Shown here piece after piece: positions 21,149-33,207 of a stretch of DNA of 64,000 bases (the first letter of the stretch is position 1; each line of letters starts with the position of its first letter). Under the pieces are notes generated by a model. The model saw only the letters and a program-made list of their open reading frames with translations, had not been told where the DNA came from and made no database searches. The position numbers and the translations under genes are program-made. The DNA is from Coenobita brevimanus. Its lineage: Eukaryota; Arthropoda; Malacostraca; Decapoda; Coenobitidae. The stretch lies in NCBI GenBank assembly GCA_032717465.1, contig CM064690.1, positions 8,762,593 to 8,826,592 on the forward strand, given 5' to 3'.

Positions 21149-21731
21149 GGTAGGTATTGATTCAGGCAATGAATATCTGACGTTGATGAATGTGAAATGG
21201 TTGAGCAATCTGACAGTAACATTCTTCTATTTTATCATTATTAACATTGCAGAAGTCACTATTCTTTCTACTTGTGAGAAAGGTACAGTACTATCATTTA
21301 ATTGTCTTCTCATGATAAAAAGTGAGCTTTCTTTATATTGGCGTGATACTGAAATCACATTTTTTTGTATCTAATTTGAACATTAAAGCATAGTTATATT
21401 TTATGATTATGTATCATACTTTATACCAGAGTTTCTTATTATGTAAAGAACCTATCCTATGAGTACTGACAGTCAAATATTCAAATAAGTGTAGGTTCAG
21501 TGCATCCATACTGAAACTTTCATAATTTTTTGATAAACGTAAATAATTTTCCTTAGAAAAAGGACGCTGGTAGGCTGGCTTCACGTGCCGTGTCCTGGGC
21601 AAAATATGCACAAACTTTAAATTATGTAGCTTTATGCATATGACAGAAATCCACGAAAAAGTTTTGGGGTCCAGTGGGACCCCGTCAGCCTCCCGTGTAA
21701 TTAGGAAATGGCTTAGCTCCTGGAGGGTTAA
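20789..21731. mobile_element. piggyBac-type non-autonomous element
   Basis: Bounded by TTAA on both sides (20789-20792 and 21728-21731). The ends read TTAACCCTTTGTGAGCTGAG and, in reverse complement, TTAACCCTCCAGGAGCTAAG: short, imperfect inverted repeats with the CCCT start typical of piggyBac. Each end also has a GGGGTCC...GGACC-like block just inside. The 943 bp interior is AT-rich with long T-runs and no transposase. Confidence 0.65.
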
Positions 21732-23156
21732 AATACCGTAAAAGATCTAGGCCTCTTAACCATAACTCTTCCCAACATGTATAAAATCTGGATATGGGAA
21801 ATATACCACATAGATTAGTGAGTATATTTAGAAAATAACAAACCTGAACCTGATGATCCAAGTATAGGCAGCAGGGCTGAAATTTTGATTTCTTGATTCA
21901 TGACAGAGTGGGAGACACCATTTAGATAATCACACCACTTAACACACGTTCAGGAAATTTTTCCAGATAGTGAAATAGCACAAAATATGACCTTGAAAAA
22001 AAGCTAAAGCATCGTATGTAATGAGAGACTGTACTGTGTTTGAGGAACATGAAGAAATAGACAAATGTTGAATCCGTCTCAAACCGGCAATTATAAAGAG
22101 GACAAGTTGTCAGCCTGTTATCAGAGTAGTGGGAAGCCCTTGAGCTGCTTTTTAAAGAAAACGTGAGCACAGTCTGTGAAATTCGATGAAACAGCAGAAA
22201 TATCCAGTACAAAGATAGGCTCTGAAACTAAACACATAATTCTCTTTTTGGAAAATTTCCTCTGGAAAGTAGAAAGGACGAACCTTGATGTCAGTTCGAA
22301 TATTTTAGGCACGATATCCGATATGCTGCTATGGCTGATGAGTATGCATGCTAAGGATGTATGTTAGAGATGAAACGGTTCTTTCCAAAACGCTTCCAAT
22401 ATTGATTCCAGTGACACCTTTCTGTACAAGAGGATAAATGACATTTAATTGGGTGACCAAAGCAAAGCATTTGCAATGTGAGAATCAATGTCAGATAGGG
22501 ATGCGGAGAGAAGATTCAAGTTGGCCTGTTAAAACTTTCTAGTGGAACTGTGTGGCCGAATGAAAAAGAGATTTGTCCTTGAGGAAGGCTGTGTCCTTGT
22601 AGGGCTGCAGATCTTATTCTTCAAAGAAATTCTGAATCCTCAAAGAAGTGTGAAATCTACTTCTCAACCTGCAGTTTACTTTCCAGTTCTCGGCAATGAA
22701 GACTCTGATGTTTTGCATTATGGAAAAAAAATAACTTACAAACCTTGAGCCATATGCCAACCTCTTTCTGACAAGACCTACATATTATCAAAGATGACAA
22801 TAATTGTGTGAAGTTTGATGTGCCCCAAATTTATGTGGTCTCTTAGCCGTGTCCCATTTCTCTGCTTACATCAAGAGAGTGCTCTTTCGTCAACTTTTTT
22901 AAACAAAGCAGACAAACTGATACAAGCAAGTACAACTGTAGACCGATTGCTCGCTAAACAATCTACAAGTATATCACGTCAGGAAGTGGTCTGTCATGAC
23001 CAGGAACCTTCATATATATTCATCGGTCATGTCAAAACTGGCAAGTGTCATCATCGTTACACGGAGAGAACAACTTTGTCCGCTTCTCGTAGCATCCATC
23101 TCAGCTGTTTCAAACAAGGGATGAGATTGTGCCACACCTAATGTCTGTTCATATAT
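21732..23156. other. Unassigned intergenic stretch
   Basis: Short open frames only, none with a recognisable domain, repeat structure or splice pattern. I see nothing that supports a gene. Confidence 0.5.
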
Positions 23157-23218
23157 CTGATTGGGGTAAACGTAATCTCGTTGTTTTGATTGGGATAAAT
23201 GTAATCTCGTTGTTTTCA
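23157..23218 (+). repeat. Tandem duplication of a ~29 bp unit
   Basis: GATTGGGGTAAACGTAATCTCGTTGTTTT followed directly by a copy with two substitutions. Confidence 0.8.
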
Positions 23219-23479
23219 ATGCATTAAATACTCAGTTTTTACATCTTTCAGCTGGTCATACTCAACCACAAGAGCATCCTCTAACTTTTTATAATATCCA
23301 ACTCAATCCTGCGTCATCTTTGAACATACCTGAGGCTTTGTTCTCTCGGGATTCATAATGGAAAGATCTATTACCTCACTTGTAAAATCTGCTTCTAATG
23401 GATTAGGTGTACTAAGCCGACTCCATGCTTTCTTTATCCCTGCATAGATGTTGGCTTTATACAGGGGTGAAATTTACCC

Positions 23480-23910
23480 TTGTGTAAAGTACAACTCTCT
23501 TGTATGAGGAGGCTGTCCATATATACTGTAGGTCTCCTCAACAAGGTGAAGTCAGAGGATTTTCGTCTCATTAGCTCTCCTCCTCTTGCTGGCTCCCTTC
23601 AACCTCTGGCTCTTTGCTGCACTGTTGCATCTGTAATCCTTTTTAATCACTACTTCAATGGTTACTGCTCCTCTGAACTGTCTGCTTGCATCCCTCCACC
23701 AGTATGGCAGGCATGTAGCACGGGCACAGCAACCAACTCACATCCATTTTCTGTCTAACTCTCCTATGCAAGAGGTAATCATTACTCCCAGTCCTACATG
23801 TATGCAACAGGTCATCTCTGGAACTGTCTTCCTTTGTATTTTCTACTGTCTATGGCCTCCAGACATTCAAATGCAATGTGTCAAGGCTTCTCGAACTCAA
23901 TGGGTCTTGA
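23480..23910 (+). pseudogene. LINE ORF2 C-terminal remnant (Jockey/CR1 type)
   Basis: Pieces in two frames give the end of a LINE polyprotein: LAGSLQPLALCCTVASVILF, then FNGYCSSELSACIPPPVWQA, HPFSV, and finally TGHLWNCLPLYF with a SNAMCQGF-like tail. This series (a CSSEL..C.PPP block, then LWN.LP near the C-terminus) is typical of LINE ends in arthropods. Frame changes occur near 23660 and 23790. No RT core is present. Confidence 0.65.
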
Positions 23911-24004
23911 ATTTGGTGCCCCGCTATTTTATTTTTGTTTTTTCTTGGAAGGAACAAACTTGTGGGGTTTTAGCCATTGGTGCTTTCTTTTCACAGAAAA
24001 ATCG

Positions 24005-27000
24005 ATCTATCTATCTATTGCCAGACGCCCTAATTCCGTACGGGGTGGCCACAAACAAATCTCCTCCACGTCGCCCTGTTCCCCGCCATTTCACTGCCCT
24101 GTTTCCACCTCACACCCCCCTCTCTCGTATTCCTCTCCACTCCCCCCTCCCTCTCCCCCCCTCCACCTCACTCACATACATTCTCATCAGTCTCTCACCC
24201 TCCATCGTCTCCACATGGCTAAACCACCTCAATGTGTTCCTCCTAACGCTGCCTAACACATCCACATCCACACCACAACGCTCCTTCATATCCTCATTTG
24301 TCAGCCTGTCTCTCCATGTGACTCCACAGACTCCTCCTAAATAACTCATTTCCACTGCTCTCACTCTTGACTTGTGTCCTTCCAACAACGTCCAGGCTTC
24401 ACTTCCATATGTTAAAGTTCGTATCACAATACTGTCATGTAGTAACTTTTCCACTTCCATGCTCACTTCTCTGTTTCTTATCGCTGCTTTCAAGGAACAA
24501 GCAATCTTTCTTCCTTGTTGTACCCTTTCAAGCACTTCACCCTCCAAACTTCCATCCTTACTCATCACACTCCCCAAGTACTTAAACATACTCACATTTT
24601 CCATTTCCTCGTCATCCAACCTCATTATTCATTCACTGACTTCACCTCTCTCCAAGACCATCACTTTACTCTTCCATACAGTCATCTTTAGATGCCGTTT
24701 CTTACACACTCTCCCAAACTCATCCACCAAGCCTTGCAGCTCCCCTTTGCCTTCAATTAACAACACAGTACCATCTGCAAACAACAGTGCAGGGAGTTTC
24801 CAAACACTACCCTCTCTCACTAGGGCCACTCCAACATTCATTGCCCTACCTTGTATCTCTTTTATTACCCCATCCATGTACAGATTGAACAACCATGGAG
24901 ACATGACACAACCCTGTTTCAACCCAACCTTCAAAGAGAAAAATTCACTCAGGTTACCATCCACACGCACTGCAGCCTTAGCACCATCATACATACTCTT
25001 CACAGCATTCAACAGCTTCCCATCTACTCCATATATTCTTAATACTTTCCACAATCGTTGTCTATCTACCCTGTCATATGCTTTCTCCAAACCCATGAAG
25101 GCAGCATACAACTTCTTTCCCATCTCTAGAAACTTTTCCACTAAAGATCTAAGAATGAATATCTGATACACACAATCTCTTCCCTTCGTAAAAACCTCCT
25201 TGTTCTTCTCCAACTGATTTCTCTGTTATTTCCCTAACTCTGCCAATAAGTATCCTACCATACACTTTTCCTATTACACTAAGAAGACAAATGCCTCTGT
25301 GATTACCACACACTTCTTAGTCCCCTTTTCCTTTGTACAAGGGAATAAGTATACCTGACTTTCAATCCTCTGGGACTCTACCTTCCTCCCAGGCCAATCT
25401 CCACATTTTCCACATCCATTCTACTACTATCTCTCCCCCATGCTTCAGCATTTCACCACACACTTCATCAACTCCTGGGGCTTTCATCAATTTGACTTTC
25501 TTCATTGCTTCCACAACTTCTATCCTACTGATTTCTTCCTGTCTTCTCACCTCCCTCCTTCTCCCAACCATTCCCCAGTCACTTATAATTGCATTACTTC
25601 CATTCCCTATGTTCAACAATTCCTTAAAGTGTTCTCTCCATCTGCTCACTTTCTCTCCCTTCTCCACTAGTAATCTACCATTTATATCTTTCACTCCCCT
25701 GCTAACTTCACTGCCACCCTGTCTTACTCTCTTCACCTCTTTCTAGAACATTTTCTTACAGTCCCTCCACTTTACATTCAAATTCCTTCCAAATTCCTCA
25801 TCCACTCTCCTCTTACTCCCTCTTACTAATCTTTTCACCTGTGTCTTCCTTTCTACATATAACTCTCTCTTCCGCCTCTGAACTTCTTCCACGCTCCTAT
25901 TTCTCATCCATTCATTGTATGCTTTATTCTTTTGTGCCACAGCTGTCTCACCTCTTCCTTCCAGCATGCGTTCCTTGCACCCCCTTCTGTCTTGTCTTCA
26001 CCCCACACAGCACATCACATGCTGCACATATTTCTTCTGTGTATACCTTGCACACATCTTCCACGTCCCCCATCTGCTCCAACTCATATTTACCCAATCG
26101 TTTCTCCACTTCTCACTTATATTCTGCCTTTTTCTCATCCTCTTGTAACCTTTCCATTCTCCTTGCACCTACTCCCTCCCGTCCTTCGCGTCTTCTATAA
26201 TTCCATCTCACTTGGATCTTGATTCTGGTCACCACCAAGTAGTGGTCAGAAAGGCCACTCCCCCAAGTTCTATAAGCTCTTGCATCCATTGCACATCTTC
26301 GCATCCTTTCATCCACACACACATAATCAATCATTGCCTTCCTTTCATTCAGTTCACCACAAACCCTTCTCATCACTCGCCATGTATACCTGTGGATCAT
26401 ATTGTGCCTGAAGAGGGTATTCGCTATCACCAACCCCGTCCCGGCACAGATGTCCACTAACGCACTGCCATTCTCATCTATCTCAGCAGGCACACCCCAC
26501 TTACGAACTATTCCATCCACCTTCACATTCCCTACTTTACCATTCATATCACCAATCAAAAACACTCTTTCATTCCTTCCAAACTTTTCCATCCACACTT
26601 CCACATTTGTCCAGATCTCTTCTCTCACTCAGCTTGTACGATCTTGCGTTGCTGCATACACGCACACAACTGCCCACATTTGTATTCCAACTTTCAATCT
26701 TACCCACACAATCCTTGAGTCAACTGATCCATACTCTCTTATGGTCTTCCATCTTTTACTCACAACAATACACACGCCTTCTTTTGCCCTCTCATTCTCA
26801 CCTACTCCTTCACATATACCCCATCCATACTCCCATTCTCTCACTCTCACTTCACCATTTAGTTTCAGTTACTCCACATACATCCCCTTTTGCACCCTCA
26901 AGCACCTTGACAATCTCTCTCTCTTTTACTTCATCATTTGCACCCCTTACATTCCACGTCGCGATCCGTACTATGTCCTTTGTCCGGTCCTCTGTCGTCA

Positions 27001-27160
27001 TCTTTTGGTCAGTCCTTGTCCGAGGCTTCTTGTTCGTTTTTTAAGTTAGTTGTTTTCCAGGGAGGGGCACTAACCCTCCGCCAACCCTTTTAGTCGCCTC
27101 ATACAACAAGCAGGGATACTGGGGGAGTATTCTTGAAAACCCCCCTACCCCTTGGGGGTA
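24005..27160 (-). mobile_element. RTE-like LINE, copy A, nearly full length but inactivated
   Basis: Minus-strand LINE with an ATG at 27001 (MTTEDRTKDIVRIATWNVRG), where the WN block opens an APE-type endonuclease. The GDMNGKVGNVKV block (~26570) and SDHYLVVTRIK (~26235) complete it. RT follows: GFRKGR-like region, AFMGLEKAYDRVDR (motif A), GLKQGCVMSPWLFN (motif B) and the catalytic box FADG at ~24790, where the second Asp is changed to Gly. The C-terminal part has LTYGSEAWTL and RWFSHVETMEGER. The 3' end at 24005 carries a TAGA-type tail. Many stops and frameshifts. 27002-27160 looks like 5' UTR. Confidence 0.88.
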
Positions 27161-27297
27161 AAAATATGAGATGTATTGGTATGGTATAATAGGTAAAGTG
27201 CGAGATAATGCGGATTTCGTGTGTGTGGTGTGTCGGGGAGAGCATGGTGAGATTGCCAAGTGTGAAAGGACTGATCTTGCTGGTGAGTTTCTTGACT

Positions 27298-27335
27298 TTT
27301 TTTTTTTTTTTTTTTTTTTTTGGGGGGGGGGGGGG
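27298..27335. repeat. T-run followed by G-run
   Basis: About 24 T followed by about 12 G, next to the start of a LINE fragment. Length is likely unreliable in assembly. Confidence 0.9.
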
Positions 27336-27349
27336 ACACGCTATGTGCT

Positions 27350-27655
27350 GGAGGTGGGGCTGGACCTAGTTCTGTGGCTAGGGTGAGGAGTGGTTGGAGA
27401 AAGCTCAGGGAACTGTTATTTCTTCTGACACTCAGAGAGCTCTCCCTCCATGCTAAGGGATCTTTATATGCAGCATGTGTTAAGGGTGTAATGTTGTATG
27501 GTAGTGATACCTGGGCTGTAAAGAAAGAGAATATTTGTTGGCTGAAACATCCAGAAATGACAATAATTAGATGGATTTGTGGTGCATCCTTCAGTGCGAG
27601 ACCTGGGGGGGCTAGGTTTATGACTGAGAAGTTTGAGAGGAAGGATGGGATTTGA
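27350..27655 (+). pseudogene. LINE RT C-terminal fragment, first half
   Basis: Contains SLYAACVKGVMLYGSDTWAVKKENICWLK and a WICGASFSARPG block, the post-RT region of RTE-like LINEs. It continues, after an inserted LTR, at 28332 with FGHMERTEDDNWVQK. The leading glycine-rich part comes from the G-run and is not protein. Confidence 0.75.
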
Positions 27656-27905
27656 GTGTACTGGTCTTACAATAACTTTGTAGCTTCTTGTAGTGGAGTT
27701 TTGTAGATCAGTTATACATATATTAGACTCGTGGACGAGCGGTTGTTATATGTGAATAGTTTTGTAAGTAGATAATCTTAATTCCCATTGTCATGCAATG
27801 ACAGGAGAGGTAAAGATGAGTATGGGACTATTTTTATTTGTTTTGGAAATATTAACAAAGTCTTTCACACGAGTGAAGTATAAAGTAGAGTCCCGCGAGC
27901 TACCT

Positions 27906-27969
<64 letters not shown>

Positions 27970-28326
27970 CCCTCTCGCCCATGTTGCTAGCCTCCTTCTC
28001 CCTACTACCTGTCGGTTCTAAGGCTAACCTCCTTCTGAGCTCTGCTTCCTAAATTCTGGTGTAGCAGTGGTGGTGTCACGTGTATTACACTGTTGTTGAA
28101 ATGTACTAGAAGCCTGTGTGTGAGTATGTGTGTATGTGTGTGTATGGTCACGAGGCATTGTTCGTGTGCCTATCAAGCCTTCCTTGAGTTAGAGTGTGTA
28201 AGCATCTTTACCCTTGCTCAATTCTCGCTGACACACTACCTATCTCATCCCCTGAATTGCTGCTTCTATCTGTCTATTAATCATGCTATCTATTATGATT
28301 TGTAATTATAATATGGAGTCCTGACA
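27656..28326 (-). mobile_element. LTR (minus), inserted in a LINE fragment
   Basis: 28326 down to ~27985 matches the LTR at 15968-16350 in inverted orientation, beginning TGTCAGGACTCC. The rest to ~27656 is diverged. A (CT)n array lies inside at 27907-27966. No internal region follows, so this is a solo LTR or a fragment. It separates the two halves of the LINE C-terminal fragment. Confidence 0.65.
27907..27966. repeat. (CT)n microsatellite
   Basis: Pure CT dinucleotides inside the LTR copy. Confidence 0.97.
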
Positions 28327-28331
28327 CTAAT

Positions 28332-28526
28332 GTTGTCATGAGGAGGGGTAGAATGAGGCGGTTTGGGCATATGGAGAGGACGGAGGATGACAACTGGGTA
28401 CAAAAAGTGAGAAGTATGAACGTCAGGGATAGGGTTGCGAGAGGCAGACCGAAAAAGACCTGGGACGAGGTCATAGAGTGTAACGTCAGGGATAAGGGGC
28501 TGAACAGGAAGGCTGTCAGAGATTAA
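28332..28526 (+). pseudogene. LINE RT C-terminal fragment, second half
   Basis: MRRGRMRRFGHMERTEDDNW continuing to GRPKKTWDEVIE and a natural stop. It completes the fragment at 27350-27655. The family resembles the LINE at 1-522 but is a separate subfamily. Confidence 0.8.
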
Positions 28527-28799
28527 GCAGCATCAAGAGCCCTCATTATGTGACCAAGGCCGATGCATCTAAGTATGTTGGAGCTTTTATATGAAATAAA
28601 ACGATACTCCCTCATTAGCTCTGGGGTCGCCTGAGGTGTTATTCATAGCATATGGCCTTTGCTTGTTCGGCTCCATGGTGGATGGAGGGGTGGAGAAGCG
28701 AAGGTGATCTTTGCTGTGCATGGATATGTCACTTGGAAAATTATGTTGTTGAAAACTGAGCACATTTTCCCAGACTTTCATCGAACTCTTCATTTCTTA

Positions 28800-31700
28800 T
28801 TGCCAGTCCGGAGGCTTTAGCTGGTGTCCATCTGGGACTAGTAGGCTTTCCTACAGAGTTTGGGTAGAATTGGAGTTCAGTGCTTTTCTGTCTGAGCCAA
28901 CTTCATATATGAAATACCTCGTGTTTGAATCCTCATTGGGTGATTCGGTTTTCGATTTTGACATTTTTCACCTTTACCATGCCATTCTTTCTGTATGTTA
29001 CCATGAACGTATATTCTCATTTTTGAGAGATGGAATAATCCTTATTGAGGTTTCCTTTCTAATACAGAGCTCCTAACTACAGTATCTGGTATTAATGTGT
29101 CTTTTGTTCGTCATGCCATCTGTAAGGGGGTCGTTTCTTCCTGTAACCTCCCCCAAGACTCAGAGGCATGGCTGTTGGAGGAACTGTACTTTTCTAGTGT
29201 GAGTGCTTCCAAAAGATAACCTTTATTCTGACCCCAGCTCTGACCTTGTTAATAGCCATTAATCATTTAATGTTGCCTGCTTCTGCGAAACTAGCTTGGT
29301 TGTCACCTCCTGTGAAGCTTTACATGCCAACTCCAAAGCAGTGTTTCCGCCATCAAGGGTTTGGACTTGTTAGCCACTTTTGTTGACATACACAGGCGGC
29401 CTTCTTAGTATCTGTGTTTCCTGCGACAGTTTGACCCATGCTGGTGACTGTCTGGGACCCTTTAAATGCTACCGCTATGGGGGTACTCATGCTGCATCTT
29501 CACAATGCTATACTCACTACTGTTTGGAAAAAATTTTGTCCATTAGCACCAATGAATAGGTTTCGTTCCTTGAAGTGAAGAGGAGGGCCAAGACTTGCTT
29601 ATTTCAGCTCGAGGTTACTGATGCCTCTGTCCTTTTGAGTGTTCCTGTATTCCTGGATAGAGTGGACTGGCCACTTTTCAGAATTATGTTCCACTGATAG
29701 CTCTGTAGATAATTTTGACAGTACTGATGAGGTGGTGGTTTAATTAACTGATGTCTTGCATTCGTTTGCTCTTTTATGAATTCCAAAGACAAAAGATCAG
29801 TTTCTGAAACGTCTGATTCTTGATGAATTCTTGAGTTCAGGTCCACAGTGAAAGACAATCAGGTCACCATCTCTCGGCTTTGTCGCAATCTTAGGGGTCA
29901 CCACTGCTTGTGGCATTTCAGTTCGTGCACTGTGGATGTTAAAGTCGGTCAAACGTTCATAATGGAATGGTTATGTTTCCTCCTTTAACTCGAGGACTTC
30001 TCTCACTCAGGTGTGAAACCAAGTGAGGAAAATTTCAAGGAAGTTTACCATACCGATCCCTCCTGTTTTGTCTTACACGGATGGGGCTGTGGTTGATCCT
30101 TTTGCGATTACTGAATTGTTTGTAGAAAACATTGCTAGTGTGTCACAAAAGGATACAGATTCGCCTTCAGCTTGCCACTTGGAATCTCGTGGTTTCAGTT
30201 TCCCTCTTCTGAGGAGAATCTTATAATGTCTGTTTGTCTGTTTCTGAGCTTCATGAGACTTTATTACAGTGCCATGATTTCTTTCCTGGCTGTGATAATA
30301 TTTCTATTTCTTTTCACATCTTGTGTCACATGTCTGATGGGTTCTTCTCACTTTTATTGTCATTTTACAATAGAACTTGGTGTACTAGCCAGTTCACTGC
30401 TTATTGTGGTGTTGCTGTAGTTATCCTCATCCCCAAGCTGGGTATGGATCATCAACAGGAAACAAACAATCATTCCATACCTCTATATTCCTGTCTTTGT
30501 AAGGTACTGGAAAAGACTGTGAATGGTACGCTCATGTGGGTTTTGGAAAGAGGTGACTGATTATCCCCTGCCAAGTATGGATATCATGAACTGCAGCCTA
30601 CCTCTAATGCTCTACTGTCCCTGGAAACTTCTGGCTGTGAGACTTTCTCCACTGACCAGTACCAGATCAGTCTTCATCGATTTGGAGAAGGGGTATGACA
30701 CTGCCTGGCATCATGGCAATTTACTTTCTCTTTATGAGTTTAGCCTTCATGGCCACTTGCCTGTTTTTATTTAGCAGTTTTAATATAACATATTTTTAAT
30801 GGTGTGAGCGAAGAACGTGCATTCTAATGCTCGTCCACTTGAAAGAAGGAGTCCTGCAAGGGAGTATCCTTAGTATCAGTCTCTTTGCTGTGACCATCAT
30901 CAGTGCAATCAACGTACTCGTGGATGGTGTATGTGCTGCCTATGTGTCGATGACCTTTCGATATCAATCACTGTATCTCGGATATCTGTGGTTAAGAGAA
31001 AGTTGCTGACTTTCATAGGGTTTCCCAGTGGGCTGAGTCTCATGGTTTCTGTATTTCTTCCACAAATCCTGTGGCCATACATTTTTGGAGCCTTTGTGGC
31101 ATTATAGGACCAGGACCTATAACTTAATAATCGCAGAATCTTGTGTGTGGAAAAGATTCTGTTTTGGGGTCTTATACTTGACAAATATTGGCTTCAGCTC
31201 CTCATTTCCATAATGTTAAGGCAGCTTGTAGTAAGACCTTGAGCCTTCTGAGGGTTCTGTCTCATTTCTCTTGGGTTGCTGACTGTCAAACCCCCTCCTC
31301 TTGCATAGATATCTTATTCATTCTGAACTTGAGTATGGGTTTGAGGTCTCCTCTCCTGCTACAGATGCCCCTCTCTGGATCTTAGATTAAATGCTTCCTG
31401 GCTGATATTCGTCTGGTGACTAGGGTATTCAGGTCATCTTCGATTTCAAGTTTGTTGATAGATGCTGGCGCTCTCCCACTGGATTTACACCACAAGTCAT
31501 TATTGATGGGGTGTCGTATTGTCTTCACCACATCCATGACTCAGTGTTTTGTGCCATGACATCCCAGGATTTCTGGTCTTCTGTTTATGACATTTGTCCA
31601 TGTTTCCTGAAGCCCATTGAATACAGGGTCATATCTGGTATGTCTGTCTTCTCTGTCCCCTAGGCTGACAGTTTGTCTGGATCAGATCCCAAGGGTGGAT

Positions 31701-32519
31701 AATTGGCTACTCCCTCATTGGGAATTCTGTTGCTCTGTTGCTGAAAAAATAAAATGCACACTTCCCTCTCAGGCGTCCCTCTTTCTTATTTTAGAACATG
31801 CCTCTACTCACGTGGGCTCCGTCACTGTCTGTACATATAGACTGAGGACTGATACTGGGGTAAGCTTTGGTATCATGGCGCCGTTTTCTCTTCATTCAGT
31901 CAGTTTGGGAGCCCTCCTGGTATTTCGTTTTTTTTTTTTTCTCTCTATAGAACTGACTGTGGTTTTATTATTTTTGCTGTCTCAATCATTTTCAGTCTTC
32001 TTATGTCTGCTGTTGTGATTTCTCGTGACTTTTGCAGTGCTCTATCTGAACTGGAGTCTAATAACTCATCTCATCAAATGGTTTTACTGATCTTGTGTTG
32101 CTTTTCCTCCTTGGCCGTCCTGTGGGGTTTCGTTGGGTTCTAGCACATGAGGGGGTGTCAAGGAATGAGCAGGCTGATCTGCTGGGTAATGCAGCATCGA
32201 CTTTCCCTCCTGCTACCATGGAATTCCATACTTTCCTACGTCAGCTGCCTGTACATGATTTTTTTCCCTTTTAAGTGCTGGATAAAGTTGGCATTATTAG
32301 GAAGAGCTCTGGGATGCAGTGGAAGCCAACAAGATGTGCGTGCTGTTTGTGGGGAGGTAAGCTTCTTCAGTCACTGAGCACTGTTTTGCCAGAGTGAGAT
32401 GGCTTTATTCCGGTACCGCATTGGTCACACGTGGTCCTCTCACGGATTATTCATTGAGGCTTTCCTCCTTCTTTCTGCGTTTCCCTTAACTGATTGGCTC
32501 TTGCTGGTGGCATGCCAAA
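28800..32519 (+). mobile_element. Jockey/I-like LINE, heavily decayed
   Basis: Remnants are in order on the plus strand. Zinc-knuckle-like ORF1 sequence lies near 29330-29530 (CFRHQGFG, then FKCYRYGGTHAAS). A pre-RT linker is near 30050-30200. RT follows with VILIPKLGMD and LYSCLCKVLEKTVN (~30420-30520), FIDLEKGYDTAW (motif A, ~30680), and VLQGSILSISLFAV (motif B, ~30850). Later come AACSKTLSLLRVLSH (~31210) and an RNase H trace LAHEGVSRNEQADLLGNAA (~32145-32200). The C-terminal RYRIGHTWSSHG lies near 32415. Frames change often. It ends at 32519, where a minus-strand LINE was inserted. Confidence 0.75.
32506..32519 (+). repeat. Target-site duplication, left copy
   Basis: GGTGGCATGCCAAA, matched by GGTGGCGTGCCAAA at 35847-35860 (one mismatch in 14). 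Confidence 0.85.
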
Positions 32520-32875
32520 TGAAATGAAATGAAAAGGTAGCACTAGGTAACAAAGACCATATGGCACTAAGTCGCATCACAGAGTGAAAATATGGTAAAG
32601 GAGGAAAATAAGGGAAAAACGGAAGATAAAATTCAATATCATACAAAATCCCTAAATGAGTTAAAAAGGACACTACATGGGTAAAAGAAAAATACCGAGA
32701 CTCACTTAAAACATCGCTTAAATCTGGAGGTCGGCAAAGTGAGGATAAAAACGGGAATAGTCGAAGGCGAACTCCTGTATGACGAGAGCAGGCAATGAGA
32801 ATGTGGTGTACTGACAGGGGAATATTGCAAGCAGGGCAGAGGGGCGGCGAATCACCAGGCATCAAATACCCATGA
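32520..32875 (-). pseudogene. LINE ORF2 C-terminal fragment at the 3' end of copy 1
   Basis: Read from 32875 down: HGYLMPGDSPPLCPACN, SVHHILIACSRHTGVRLRLF and SFLTHLGILYD. The C..C...H...C pattern is the usual C-terminal motif of Jockey/I-like ORF2 proteins. It is followed by the same TGATGCGACTTAGTGCC..TTTCATTTCA tail seen at the end of the upstream part. Confidence 0.75.
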
Positions 32876-32934
32876 AATGAAATGAAATGAAATGAAAAGG
32901 TAGCACCAGGTAACAAAGACCATATGGCACTAAC

Positions 32935-33060
32935 TCGCATCACAGAATGAAAATACGGTAAAGGAGGAAAATAAGGGAAATTATGGTAAAGGAGGAAAAT
33001 AAGGGAAATTATGGTAAAGGAGGAAAATAAGGGAAAGTATGGTACAGGAGGAAAATAAAG
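32935..33060 (-). repeat. VNTR of ~27 bp TTTACCATAATTTCCCTTATTTTCCTCC units
   Basis: About four to five units in the 3' region of ORF1-only copy 1. The same unit is expanded to about ten in copy 2 (54575-54870). Confidence 0.85.
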
Positions 33061-33207
33061 AAATGTACTTTGAGCACTGAAGAAGACTGAAACTGATGTT
33101 GTCTCAAGAAATAGCGAAGAGAAAGTAATGTGCAACGTCTAAAAAGCAAAGGATAACCTGACTCCACATAAAGACTTTCTACTGGAATATGTTTGTTGTT
33201 GAAGAGG

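Noticed and set aside
24110..27049. Long plus-strand open frames rich in Ser, Pro and Leu over LINE copy A
   Set aside because: Antisense shadows of the minus-strand LINE; the same happens over copy B.
28093..28305. Cys-Val-rich open frame near 28.1 kb
   Set aside because: Lies inside the LTR copy and arises from a TG-rich stretch.
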